This document shows, one piece after another, positions 16,276 to 25,015 of a DNA stretch of 64,000 bases. Made by a program: the position numbers and the translations under genes. Source of the stretch: CAKVON01 sp902475665 (lineage in GTDB: Bacteria > Actinomycetota > Coriobacteriia > Coriobacteriales > Atopobiaceae); NCBI GenBank assembly GCA_036321795.1, contig JAWQCY010000006.1:1-64000 (forward strand), read 5' to 3'. The notes under the pieces were generated by a model that made no database searches, was not told where the DNA came from, and worked only from the letters and a program-made list of their open reading frames with translations. Every line of letters starts with the position of its first letter. Position 1 is the stretch's first letter.

Positions 16276-17919
16276 ATGGGCAGGACCGTACTTCTCTCCA
16301 GCAAGGTGTTCGTGGGCGACGACGCCTGCGAGCGCGCCGTGCCCCTGTGCGTGGCCATCGAGGGCACGCGGGTGGCCGAGACCTTCTCGCCCGACGAGCT
16401 CGAGGCACACCTCTTGCGTGGCGACGAGCTCGTCGACGTGGGCGACGCCTTCGTAAGCCCCGGCCTGCACGACGCCCACGAGCACGTGTTCCACGCGGCG
16501 CTGTTCCCCTCGGAGGTCGCGTGCGAGTACGCGGGCACGTCGGAGGCCGACTGCGTGGCCCACATGGTCGAGTTCGCGGCCACGCGCCCGCAGCAGGGGT
16601 GGCTCGTCAGCCATGGCTGGCGCGACAACCTGTGGGACCCGCCCGTGCCGCCCACCCGCGCCTCGCTGGACGAGGCGTTTCCCGACCGCCCAGTGGCCAT
16701 GTACTCCGGCGACGCCCACACCGTGTGGGTCAACTCGTGCGGCCTGGCCGAGCTGGGCATCACCGACGAGACCGAGCCCCCGCAGGGCGGCTCGTTCGAC
16801 CGCGACGCCGACGGCCACGTCACCGGCGTGCTGCGCGAGGCAGCGGGCATGCTGTACGTGGGCCGCATCCTGTCGTCCTTCTCGGATGCCGAGAAGGTCT
16901 CGATCTACCGCGACTACTTCCGCAAGCTGTCCGCCATGGGCATCACCTCGGTGTGCGACATGGCGCTGTCGCTGATCCCGGGCGCCGACGCGATCAACCC
17001 GACCGTCTACGAGACGCTCCGGGACGCGGGCGAGCTGTGCGTGCGCGCCCACCTGTTCCCGGCGCTGGGCGACGACGAGTCGATCCTCGAGGGCCTGCAG
17101 GACCGTCTGACGGGCGAGATGCTGCGCGCCCCCGGCTTCAAGCAGTTCTTCGACGGCGTCTCCAGCCAGCATACGGCGTGGTGCTCCGAGCCCTACGCCA
17201 ACGCGCGCTTCGCTGGCGACAAGGGCCGTCCGACCGTCGACCCCTCCCGCATGCGCGAGTTGGTCATGCAGGCCGCGAGCCGCGGCCACGCCGTGCGCAT
17301 CCACTGCATCGGCGACGCCGCGGTGCACGAGGCCATCTCGATCTTCGCCGACGCCCGCGCCGCCTTTGGCGACCCCACCCAGGGCGCCAACTCCATCGAG
17401 CACGCCGAGGACGTCCAGCCCGACGACGTCGCGCGCATGGCTGCCGCGAACGTCGTGTGCTCGGTCCAGCCGCCCCACGTGACGATCGACATCACCCAGC
17501 CCGACCGCGACCTGGGCCCCGAGCGCGCCGCGCGCATGTGGCCCTTCGACGCGATGCTGGACCAGGGCGTGACGCTTGCCCTGGGCACCGACGCCCCCGT
17601 GGTGGGCGCCGCCCCGGGCGACGTGCTGTACACCGCCTGCACCCGCCGCACGTCGCGCGGCCACGAGCCCGCTGCCGGCTGGCACCCCGAGCACGACCTG
17701 ACCCGCGCCCAGGCCCTGCGCGCCTACTGCCTGGGCAGCGCCCGCGCCGTCGGACGCGCCGACGAGCTGGGCACGCTCGAGCCCGGCCGTCTCGCCGACC
17801 TCGTGGTGTGGGACCGCGACCTTCTGTCCTGCCCCGACGACGACCTGCAGCTCGCCCGCCCGCTCGCCACCTACGTCGGCGGCAGGAGGGTCTACGACTC
17901 CGAGGGGAGCGACCGATGA
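16276..17919 (+). CDS. YtcJ-like amidohydrolase (amidohydrolase family 3)
   Basis: The 547-residue metal-dependent hydrolase has the metal motif HDAHEH, the internal SGDAHTVWVNS segment, RIHCIGDAAVHEA, SIEHAEDVQPDDV and the catalytic aspartate in LALGTDAPV. The C-terminal LGTLEPGRLADLVVWDRD closes the beta-sandwich domain. Family members hydrolyse amides or cyclic amides; the substrate here cannot be deduced. The ATG at 16276 is preferred over 16261 because GGGAGG lies between them at ideal spacing. It overlaps nadE by four bases, hinting at a shared transcript with NAD synthesis. Confidence 0.88.
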   Translation: MGRTVLLSSKVFVGDDACERAVPLCVAIEGTRVAETFSPDELEAHLLRGDELVDVGDAFVSPGLHDAHEHVFHAALFPSEVACEYAGTSEADCVAHMVEFAATRPQQGWLVSHGWRDNLWDPPVPPTRASLDEAFPDRPVAMYSGDAHTVWVNSCGLAELGITDETEPPQGGSFDRDADGHVTGVLREAAGMLYVGRILSSFSDAEKVSIYRDYFRKLSAMGITSVCDMALSLIPGADAINPTVYETLRDAGELCVRAHLFPALGDDESILEGLQDRLTGEMLRAPGFKQFFDGVSSQHTAWCSEPYANARFAGDKGRPTVDPSRMRELVMQAASRGHAVRIHCIGDAAVHEAISIFADARAAFGDPTQGANSIEHAEDVQPDDVARMAAANVVCSVQPPHVTIDITQPDRDLGPERAARMWPFDAMLDQGVTLALGTDAPVVGAAPGDVLYTACTRRTSRGHEPAAGWHPEHDLTRAQALRAYCLGSARAVGRADELGTLEPGRLADLVVWDRDLLSCPDDDLQLARPLATYVGGRRVYDSEGSDR

Positions 17920-19940
17920 GGGACGGATTCGCCCGCGTCGCCGCGCTCGCGCCCTCCGTGCGCGTGGCCGACGTCGATTACAACGTCGAGGCCTGCGCCG
18001 CCGCGGTGCGGGCCGTCACCGCGGCCGTGGGGGAGGCCGGCACGGGCGCCCAGGTGGTCGTCCTGCCCGAGCTGGCGATCACCGCCTACACCTGCGAGGA
18101 CCTCTTCTGGCAGGACGCCTTGCTGGACGCTGCCGAGAAGGGCCTCGCCCGCCTTGCCGACCTCACGGCCGACCGAGACGCCCTGGTGCTCGTGGGAGTG
18201 CCGGTGCGTGTGGCGTCCAAGCTGTATAACTGCGCCGCGGCCCTGTGCCGAGGCGAGCTTCTGGGCCTGGTCCCCAAGCTCAACATCCCCACCTACAACG
18301 AGTTCTACGAGGGCAGGCGCTTCTCGGCGGGCCCGCGTGAGGTCAGCCTGGTGCGCTTCGCCGGTCGCGACGACGTGACCTTCGGCGCCAACCAGCTGTT
18401 CGAGTGCGCCGACATGCCGGGCCTGGTCGTGGCGGCCGAGATTTGCGAGGACCTGTGGGTCCCCAACCCGCCGAGCACCGCGGCCGCGCTCGCGGGCGCC
18501 ACACTCGTGTGCAACCTGTCGGCCTCCGACGAGCTCGTGGGCAAGGCCGACTACCGCCGCGCCCTGGTGGGCTCCACCAGCGCGCGCCTGCTGTGCGCCT
18601 ACGCCTACGCGAGCGCCGGCTGGGGCGAGTCCACGCAGGACGTCGTCTACGGCGGCCACTGCCTGGTAGCCGAGAACGGTCGCGTCCTGGCCGAGTCCGC
18701 CCCCTTCGCCGACTCCGCGCCCGCGTGTGCCGACGCTGCCGCCACGAGTGCCGCCGCCAGGCAGGGCGCTGCCGAGAAGTACCCCTGGGCAGGCACCGTC
18801 TCGGTGGTCGACGTGGCGCTTCTCGCGGCGGACCGCCGACGCATGTCGACCTTCGCCTGCGACCCGTCCGCCAAGGACTACGTGTTCTGTGACTTCGAGC
18901 TTGGCGTGCGCGAGACCTCGCTGGAGGGGCGCCACGTCGACCCGCATCCCTTCGTCCCGTCCGACCCGGCGCGCCGCGCCGAGCGCTGCGAGTCGATCTT
19001 CTCGATCCAGGCGCACGGCCTGGCCAAGCGCCTGGCGCACACGCACTCGGCGCGCGCGGTGATCGGCGTCTCGGGGGGCCTTGACTCGACGCTGGCACTT
19101 CTCGTCTGCGCGCGTGCCTTCGACCTCCTGGGGCTGGACCGCTCCGGCATCCTGGCGATCACGATGCCCGGCTTCGGCACCACGAGCCGCACCCACGGCA
19201 ACGCCCGCACCATGGCCGAGGCCCTCGGCTGCGAGCTTCGCGAGATCGGCATCGCCGCCGCGGTCCGCCAGCATTTCCGCGACATCGGGCACGACGAGTC
19301 CGACCACTCCGTCACCTACGAGAACGCCCAGGCGCGCGAGCGCACGCAGATCCTGATGGACGTTGCCAACCGCGAGGGTGGCCTGGTGGTGGGTACGGGC
19401 GACCTGTCCGAGCTGGCGCTGGGCTGGGCCACCTACAACGCCGACCACATGAGCATGTACGGCGTCAACGCCGGCGTGCCCAAGACCCTCGTGCGCCACC
19501 TGGTGCGCTACGTGGCCGACGCCGCGCGCGAGCGCGGAGACGAGCGGCTGTCCGAGGTGCTTCTCGACGTGCTGGACACGCCGGTCTCGCCCGAGCTGCT
19601 GCCCGCGGGGGGCGACGGCACGATCAGCCAGCGCACCGAGGACCTGGTGGGGCCCTACGAGCTGCACGACTTCTTCCTGTACAACGTCTTGCGCTGCGGC
19701 TTCGCCCCGGCCAAGGTCTACCGCCTGGCGTGCGCGGCCTTCGACGGCGCCTACGACGACGGGACGATCCTGGCGTGGCTCAGGAAGTTCTACTGGAGGT
19801 TCTTCTCGCAGCAGTTCAAGCGCAGCTGCCTGCCCGACGGCCCCAAGGTGGGCACCGTCGCGGTCAGCCCGCGCGGCGACCTGCGCATGCCCAGCGACGC
19901 GTGCGTCGCGGTGTGGCAGGCGCAGCTCGACGGCCTGTAG
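17916..19940 (+). CDS. nadE: Glutamine-dependent NAD+ synthetase
   Basis: The 674-residue enzyme joins an N-terminal nitrilase-type glutaminase (triad Glu52 in LPELAITAY, Lys121 in LVPKLNIPTYNEF, Cys177 in AAEICEDLW) to a synthetase domain with the ATP pyrophosphatase loop GVSGGLDST (from about residue 384). It uses glutamine to amidate nicotinate adenine dinucleotide, the last step of NAD synthesis. Length and layout match the long actinobacterial form. It starts within the stop of the amidohydrolase (ATGA overlap). Confidence 0.96.
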   Translation: MRDGFARVAALAPSVRVADVDYNVEACAAAVRAVTAAVGEAGTGAQVVVLPELAITAYTCEDLFWQDALLDAAEKGLARLADLTADRDALVLVGVPVRVASKLYNCAAALCRGELLGLVPKLNIPTYNEFYEGRRFSAGPREVSLVRFAGRDDVTFGANQLFECADMPGLVVAAEICEDLWVPNPPSTAAALAGATLVCNLSASDELVGKADYRRALVGSTSARLLCAYAYASAGWGESTQDVVYGGHCLVAENGRVLAESAPFADSAPACADAAATSAAARQGAAEKYPWAGTVSVVDVALLAADRRRMSTFACDPSAKDYVFCDFELGVRETSLEGRHVDPHPFVPSDPARRAERCESIFSIQAHGLAKRLAHTHSARAVIGVSGGLDSTLALLVCARAFDLLGLDRSGILAITMPGFGTTSRTHGNARTMAEALGCELREIGIAAAVRQHFRDIGHDESDHSVTYENAQARERTQILMDVANREGGLVVGTGDLSELALGWATYNADHMSMYGVNAGVPKTLVRHLVRYVADAARERGDERLSEVLLDVLDTPVSPELLPAGGDGTISQRTEDLVGPYELHDFFLYNVLRCGFAPAKVYRLACAAFDGAYDDGTILAWLRKFYWRFFSQQFKRSCLPDGPKVGTVAVSPRGDLRMPSDACVAVWQAQLDGL

Positions 19941-20047
19941 GGCGAGCTACCGAGAAGGACGTCGCGGGCTCGTCGCCGCTCGCCGTACCTCGCTGAGCGC
20001 ACACCAGAAAATCTAAGCGGCAATTAGTGAGATTTTTTCCCATCCCG

Positions 20048-20076
20048 TTGTTATATCGGCGTGGGCTGGGTACTAT
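20048..20076 (+). promoter_or_regulatory. Predicted groESL promoter
   Basis: TTGTTA and TACTAT are separated by exactly 17 bp, each matching four of six consensus positions, about 95 bp before groES. The gap from 19941 to 20169 contains no CIRCE inverted repeat (TTAGCACTC...GAGTGCTAA), so the usual HrcA control is not visible. Confidence 0.55.
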
Positions 20077-20169
20077 TCTTTGCGGTTGGACCCTGGGCGA
20101 CCCGCACGCGCGCGTGCCGGCGTCGCTAAGCAACGCGCCCGTCGGGCGCAATAAAGGAGGTACTTGGAA

Positions 20170-20460
20170 ATGACTCTCAAGCCACTGGGTGACCGCGTCC
20201 TCGTCAAGCCCGCCCCCAAGGAGGAGAAGACCTCCTCCGGCCTGTACATCTCCAGCGGTGCGCAGGAGAAGCCCCAGAAGGGCGAGGTCGTCGCCGTGGG
20301 CGCCGGCAAGCTCAACGACAAGGGCGAGCGCCTGCCCATCGACGTCAAGGTCGGCGACCAGGTCTTCTACGGCAAGTTCGGCGGCACCGAGGTCAAGGTC
20401 GAGGGCGAGGACTACCTGCTGCTCCGCGCCGACGACATCTACGCCGTCGTCGAGGAGTAG
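20170..20460 (+). CDS. groES: Co-chaperonin GroES
   Basis: The 96-residue protein is full-length GroES: LKPLGDRVLVKPAPKEEKTSSG, the mobile loop, VVAVGAG, GDQVFYGKFGGTEVK and the C-terminal ILL-like DIYAVVEE. It caps the GroEL chamber. The ATG at 20170 is chosen because AAGGAGG ends nine bases before it; a TTG two codons earlier is too close to that site. groEL follows 70 bp downstream. Confidence 0.97.
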   Translation: MTLKPLGDRVLVKPAPKEEKTSSGLYISSGAQEKPQKGEVVAVGAGKLNDKGERLPIDVKVGDQVFYGKFGGTEVKVEGEDYLLLRADDIYAVVEE

Positions 20461-20530
20461 GCACTTCTCGGCAGCAAACGCCGCGACCCGAGCGTCGCAT
20501 CTGAACTGACACCAATTGGAGGAATGCCAC

Positions 20531-22168
20531 ATGGCCAAGAACATCGATTTCGGCACCGACGCGCGTGCCAAGCTCGCCAAGGGCGTCAACACCCTGGCCG
20601 ACGCCGTCACCACCACCATGGGCCCCAAGGGCCGCTACGTCGCCCTCGAGCGCTCCTTCGGCGCCCCGACGATCACCAACGACGGCGTCTCCGTCGCCAA
20701 GGAGATCGAGCTCAAGGACCCCGTCGAGAACATGGGTGCCCAGCTGGTGAAGGAGGTCGCCACCAAGACCAACGACACCGTGGGTGACGGCACCACCACC
20801 GCCACGCTGCTGGCCCAGGTCATCGTCAACGAGGGCCTGCGCAACGTCGCCGCCGGCGCCAACCCCATCGCCATCCGTCGTGGCGTCGACAAGGCCGTCA
20901 ACGCCGTCGTCGAGAAGATGAAGGGCGCCTCCAAGGACGTCTCCACCAAGGAGCAGATTGCCTCCGTCGGCACCATCTCCGCCGGCGACCCGGTCGTCGG
21001 CTCCAAGATCGCCGACGCCATGGAGGTCGTGGGCAAGGACGGCGTCATCACCGTCGAGGAGTCCCAGACCTTCGGCCTGGACATCGACACCGTCGAGGGC
21101 ATGCAGTTCGACAAGGGCTACATCTCTCCGTACTTTGCCACCGACAACGAGACCATGACGGCCGACCTCAAGGATCCCTACATCCTGATGACCGACCAGA
21201 AGGTCTCCAACATCCAGGACATCCTGCCGATCCTCGAGGCCGTGCAGAAGTCCGGCAGCCCGCTGCTGATCCTGGCCGAGGACGTCGACGGCGAGGCCCT
21301 CGCCACCCTGATCCTCAACAAGCTGCGTGGCACCCTCAACATCGCCGCCGTCAAGGCCCCCGGCTACGGCGACCGCCGCAAGCGCATGCTCGAGGACATC
21401 GCGACCCTGACCGGCGGCCAGGTCGCCATGAAGGAGCTCGGCATCAACCTCACCGACGTCTCCGCCGAGATGCTCGGTCGCGCCAAGTCCGTCAAGATCA
21501 CCAAGGAGAACACCACCATCGTCGGTGGCGCCGGCTCCCGTGAGGCGATCGACGAGCGCATCGCCCAGATCAAGTCCGAGATCGAGCACACCGACTCCGA
21601 CTTCGACCGCGAGAAGCTCAAGGAGCGCCTTGCCAAGCTCTCCGGCGGCGTCGCCATCATCAAGGTCGGCGCGGCCACCGAGGTCGAGCTGAAGGAGATC
21701 AAGCACCGCATCGAGGACGCCCTGCAGGCCACCCGCGCCGCGGTCGAGGAGGGCATCGTCGCCGGTGGCGGTGTCGCCTTCATCGAGGCCTCCTCTGCCC
21801 TCGACGACGTCGAGACCGTTGACGCCGACGAGAAGATCGGTGTCGAGATCATCCGCAAGGCCCTCGAGGCGCCCGTCCGCACCATCGCCAACAACGCTGG
21901 TTTCGAGGGCTCCGTCGTGGTCGAGAAGATCAAGGGCCTCGAGGCCGGTCAGGGTCTCAACTCCGCCAACGGCGAGTGGGGCGACATGATCGAGATGGGC
22001 GTCCTCGACCCCGTCAAGGTCTCCCGCGTCACGCTGCAGAACGCCGCCTCCGTCGCCTCGCTGATCCTCATCACCGAGGCCACCGTCTCCGACGTGCCCA
22101 AGAACACCTCCATCGAGGAGGCCATCTCCCAGGCTGCCGCCCAGGGCGGCCAGGGTGGCATGTACTAG
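20531..22168 (+). CDS. groEL: Chaperonin GroEL
   Basis: The 545-residue chaperonin has the ATP motif VGDGTTTATLLAQ, the apical-domain segment with RRKRMLEDIATLTGG, and AAVEEGIVAGGGVAF. The C-terminus is short (GGQGGMY) instead of a long GGM repeat. It folds cytosolic proteins with GroES. The ATG at 20531 follows TTGGAGGAATGCC. A strong terminator follows, so groES-groEL is a two-gene operon. Confidence 0.98.
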   Translation: MAKNIDFGTDARAKLAKGVNTLADAVTTTMGPKGRYVALERSFGAPTITNDGVSVAKEIELKDPVENMGAQLVKEVATKTNDTVGDGTTTATLLAQVIVNEGLRNVAAGANPIAIRRGVDKAVNAVVEKMKGASKDVSTKEQIASVGTISAGDPVVGSKIADAMEVVGKDGVITVEESQTFGLDIDTVEGMQFDKGYISPYFATDNETMTADLKDPYILMTDQKVSNIQDILPILEAVQKSGSPLLILAEDVDGEALATLILNKLRGTLNIAAVKAPGYGDRRKRMLEDIATLTGGQVAMKELGINLTDVSAEMLGRAKSVKITKENTTIVGGAGSREAIDERIAQIKSEIEHTDSDFDREKLKERLAKLSGGVAIIKVGAATEVELKEIKHRIEDALQATRAAVEEGIVAGGGVAFIEASSALDDVETVDADEKIGVEIIRKALEAPVRTIANNAGFEGSVVVEKIKGLEAGQGLNSANGEWGDMIEMGVLDPVKVSRVTLQNAASVASLILITEATVSDVPKNTSIEEAISQAAAQGGQGGMY

Positions 22169-22204
22169 GCATAGCGCGTTCGCCTAGGCAAATCGCCTTT
22201 TGTT

Positions 22205-22240
22205 GGGGGTCCCGTGCCACGTGCGCGGGACCCCCTTCTT
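22205..22240 (+). terminator. Terminator of groESL
   Basis: GGGGGTCCCG and CGGGACCCCC form a perfect 10-bp stem around an 11-base loop, followed by TTCTT. Confidence 0.8.
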
Positions 22241-22263
22241 GCGCCGTATGGGCGGGGTACAAT
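22236..22263 (+). promoter_or_regulatory. Candidate promoter of the polyferredoxin gene
   Basis: TACAAT (22258-22263, five of six consensus positions) lies about 38 bp before the ATG. TTCTTG sits 16 bp upstream and overlaps the groEL terminator tail. Confidence 0.45.
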
Positions 22264-22300
22264 AGACAACTGTATGTGTGGTCGACCCCAAGGAGGGCCT

Positions 22301-23791
22301 ATGTCGGAGAAGCGCGACCTTCTCGACGACATCATCGATATCCAGAAGGACTGGACCGCGGTCAAGAACCCGCTGGGCAACCTCGCCGACGCGCTTGCCG
22401 CCGAGCCCGGCTCCGAGCCCGAGTGGGACCCGAGTCGCTACAAGTGGCGTCCCCGTGCCAGCACCACCTCGTGCATGAGCTGCCTCACGTCCGACCCGTC
22501 TGCCTGCATCCGTTGCGTCGACGTATGCCCGGTGGGCGCCATCGAGGTCACGGGCAACTCGATCCACGTGTCCGACGCGTGCCGCAAGTGCGGCCTGTGC
22601 GTGGCCGCGTGCCCTGTCGAGGCGTTCAGCGACATGCACCACTCCGCGCACCAGATGTACGAACAGATCGCCAAGGCGGCAGGTTCGTACAGACATGCAT
22701 ACGTCACCTGCACCCGCGCGTTGGGGCGCCTGCCCGAGGAGAACGAGGTCCTTCTCCCTTGCGTGGGCTGCGTGCCGACCGAGGTGTGGTTCTCGATCCT
22801 GTGCGACTTCCCCAACGTGAGCGTCTACCTGCCCATGGGGGTGTGCGACCGCTGCCGCACCGTCACCGGCGAGGACGCCTACGGCGAGGCCATCGGCCTG
22901 GCCGAGCAGCTGAGCGGCCGTGGCGTGGGGCTGGTTGCCGACGAGTCCGAGCTCGACCACCAGAAGCTGCGCTCCGCCGAGCGCCGCGAGTTCGTGAGCA
23001 ACATCGCCAAGGCAGGTGCCTCCGTCGCGTCGATGGCCAACCCGCTTCTGGCGGGTGCCAAGTCCATCACCCAGCGCCTGCAGGAGCACTCGCGCCAGAT
23101 CAACTCGCTGCAGAACTCGCTCGAGAAGATGTGCGGCTCGCAGACGACCCAGCGCCGCAAGCGCGTCATCCCGCCCAAGCGCCAGCTGGTGATGGGAGCC
23201 CTGCAGAAGCACCCGACGCTTGCCGGCAACTTCGCCGTGAGCGCCCCTGTCTGCGACACGTCCCTGTGCAGCATGTGCGGCGACTGCGTCAAGGTGTGCC
23301 CGACCCGCGCGATCGACCTCGACAACCGCGGCCACGTCACGGTCGAGGCCTCCTACTGCATCGGCTGCGGGGCCTGCGTGCGCGCCTGTGCCTCGAGGGC
23401 CCTGGCGATGGAGCCCACCGACCCCAAGGCGCTCGTGGTCCCCGACGCCGACGCCGAGGAGGCACGCCGCGAGCTCGAGAAGCAGCGCGCCGAGGTCGAG
23501 CGTCTGAAGAAGCAGGGCAAGCGTCAGCTGCAGCGTGGCCTGGACCTGCTGGACGAGGTCACCGCTGCCGCCACGGGCGAGAAGCCCAAGCGCAAGGTCA
23601 AGAAGGCCTCCGCCAAGAAGACGGCGGGCAAGAAGCCTGCCTCCGCCAAGAAGGCGCCTGCCAAGGCCACTTCGAACAAGGCGAGGCCCGCCAAGGCGGC
23701 GTCCGGTGCCGCACCCGCGAAGAAGACGACCAAGAAGAAGGCGGCCCGCGTGGTCGCGAAGCCCAAGAGGACGAGAAGCGCCAACGAGTAG
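22301..23791 (+). CDS. 4Fe-4S polyferredoxin with lysine/alanine-rich C-terminal tail
   Basis: The 496-residue protein has two ferredoxin pairs. The first is at residues 58-104 (CIRCVDVCPVGAIE, CRKCGLCVAACPVEAF). The second, from about 317, has CSMCGDCVKVCPTRAID and CIGCGACVRACASRAL. Additional cysteines (CTRALG, CVGCVP, CDRC) lie between. After a charged helix (EEARRELEKQRAEVERLKKQ) the last ~70 residues are a histone H1-like KKAsAKK-rich tail. It probably carries electrons, with the tail binding nucleic acid or membrane phosphates; both roles are inference. AAGGAGG precedes the ATG. ychF starts 33 bp later. Confidence 0.8.
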   Translation: MSEKRDLLDDIIDIQKDWTAVKNPLGNLADALAAEPGSEPEWDPSRYKWRPRASTTSCMSCLTSDPSACIRCVDVCPVGAIEVTGNSIHVSDACRKCGLCVAACPVEAFSDMHHSAHQMYEQIAKAAGSYRHAYVTCTRALGRLPEENEVLLPCVGCVPTEVWFSILCDFPNVSVYLPMGVCDRCRTVTGEDAYGEAIGLAEQLSGRGVGLVADESELDHQKLRSAERREFVSNIAKAGASVASMANPLLAGAKSITQRLQEHSRQINSLQNSLEKMCGSQTTQRRKRVIPPKRQLVMGALQKHPTLAGNFAVSAPVCDTSLCSMCGDCVKVCPTRAIDLDNRGHVTVEASYCIGCGACVRACASRALAMEPTDPKALVVPDADAEEARRELEKQRAEVERLKKQGKRQLQRGLDLLDEVTAAATGEKPKRKVKKASAKKTAGKKPASAKKAPAKATSNKARPAKAASGAAPAKKTTKKKAARVVAKPKRTRSANE

Positions 23792-23824
23792 CGGCCCTTC
23801 TCGACAGCACAGAGAGGTGAGAAA

Positions 23825-24901
23825 GTGTCTCTTTCCATCGGAATCGTCGGCCTGCCCAACGTCGGCAAGTCCACCCTGTTTACGGCGCTGACGCGCAAGG
23901 GAGGCCTGGCGGCCAACTACCCGTTTGCCACGATCGACCCCAACATCGGCATCGTCGACGTGCCCGACGAGCGCCTGCAGAAGCTGGCCGACATCGTCCA
24001 CCCGGGACGCATCGTGCCCGCCACGGTCGAGTTCGTCGACATTGCCGGCCTGGTCAAGGGTGCCAACGCGGGCGAGGGCCTGGGCAACCAGTTCCTGGCA
24101 AACATCCGCGAGACCGACGCCATCTGCGAGGTCGTCCGCTTCTTCAAGGATCCCAACGTCATGCGCGAGGTCGGCCGTACCGCCGACTTCGTCGACCCCG
24201 CCGGTGACGTCGAGGTCATCAACACCGAGCTGATCCTGGCCGACCTGGGCACCCTCGAGAAGAGCCTGCCCAAGCTCGAGAAGGAGGCCAAGCGCGACAA
24301 GGAGCTGGCCCCGCGCGTTGCCGTCGCCAAGCGTCTGCAGGAGTGGCTGAACGAGGGCAACCGTGCCATCACCATGGAGATGACCCCCGAGGAGCGCGCC
24401 GCCGCGCACGACCTGTTCCTGCTGACCATGAAGCCGATCCTGTACGTCGCCAACGTCGACGAGGGCATGCTCTCCGAGGACCTCGGCCCGATCGACGGCC
24501 AGCGTCCCATCCCGGTGTGCGCCGAGGTCGAGGCCGAGCTCGCCGACCTGGACCCCGAGGAGGCCGCCGAGTACCTGGAGTCCCTGGGCCTGGAGCACAG
24601 CGGCCTGGAGACGCTCGCCCAGGCGGCGTACTCGCTGCTGGGCCTGCAGAGCTACTTCACCGCCGGTGAGATGGAGGTCAAGGCCTGGACCATCCCGGTG
24701 GGTGCCAAGGCCCCCCAGGCCGCGGGCGTCATCCACTCCGACTTCGAGCGCGGCTTCATCAAGGCCGAGGTCGCCAGCTACGAGGACTACGTCGAGCTTG
24801 GCGGCGAGGCCGGCTGCAAGGCCGCGGGTCGCCTGCGCATGGAGGGCAAGGACTACGTCGTGGCCGACGGCGACGTCATGCACTTCCGCTTCAACGTGTA
24901 G
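23825..24901 (+). CDS. ychF: Redox-regulated ATPase YchF
   Basis: The 358-residue Obg-family protein has the P-loop GLPNVGKST, FVDIAGLVKGAN, a coiled-coil insert, the NVDE motif that favours ATP over GTP, and a C-terminal TGS domain (QSYFTAGEMEVKAWTI, GDVMHFRFNV). It binds ribosomes and modulates stress responses. The start codon is GTG at 23825, with GAGAGGTGAG upstream. It closes the co-directional gene run before the convergent LCP gene. Confidence 0.96.
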   Translation: MSLSIGIVGLPNVGKSTLFTALTRKGGLAANYPFATIDPNIGIVDVPDERLQKLADIVHPGRIVPATVEFVDIAGLVKGANAGEGLGNQFLANIRETDAICEVVRFFKDPNVMREVGRTADFVDPAGDVEVINTELILADLGTLEKSLPKLEKEAKRDKELAPRVAVAKRLQEWLNEGNRAITMEMTPEERAAAHDLFLLTMKPILYVANVDEGMLSEDLGPIDGQRPIPVCAEVEAELADLDPEEAAEYLESLGLEHSGLETLAQAAYSLLGLQSYFTAGEMEVKAWTIPVGAKAPQAAGVIHSDFERGFIKAEVASYEDYVELGGEAGCKAAGRLRMEGKDYVVADGDVMHFRFNV

Positions 24902-24932
24902 GCCTCTTCCTCCACGCACTTCTCTGCAGAGA

Positions 24933-24975
24933 AGGGCCGCCCCTCGCGACGATGTGCGAGGGGCGGCCCTGTTTC
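24933..24975. terminator. Bidirectional terminator between ychF and the LCP gene
   Basis: A perfect 15-bp stem (AGGGCCGCCCCTCGC and its complement) with an eight-base loop is followed by GTTTCG on the plus strand. It serves two convergent genes. Confidence 0.85.
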
Positions 24976-25015
24976 GTTCGTATGTGCCCGCGTGCGCGGG
25001 CGGGGGGCGTCGCGG

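Noticed and set aside
13597..17694. 1365-codon open frame on the minus strand
   Set aside because: Antisense to the fusion gene and the amidohydrolase; low-complexity Gly/Val/His composition and no start signals.
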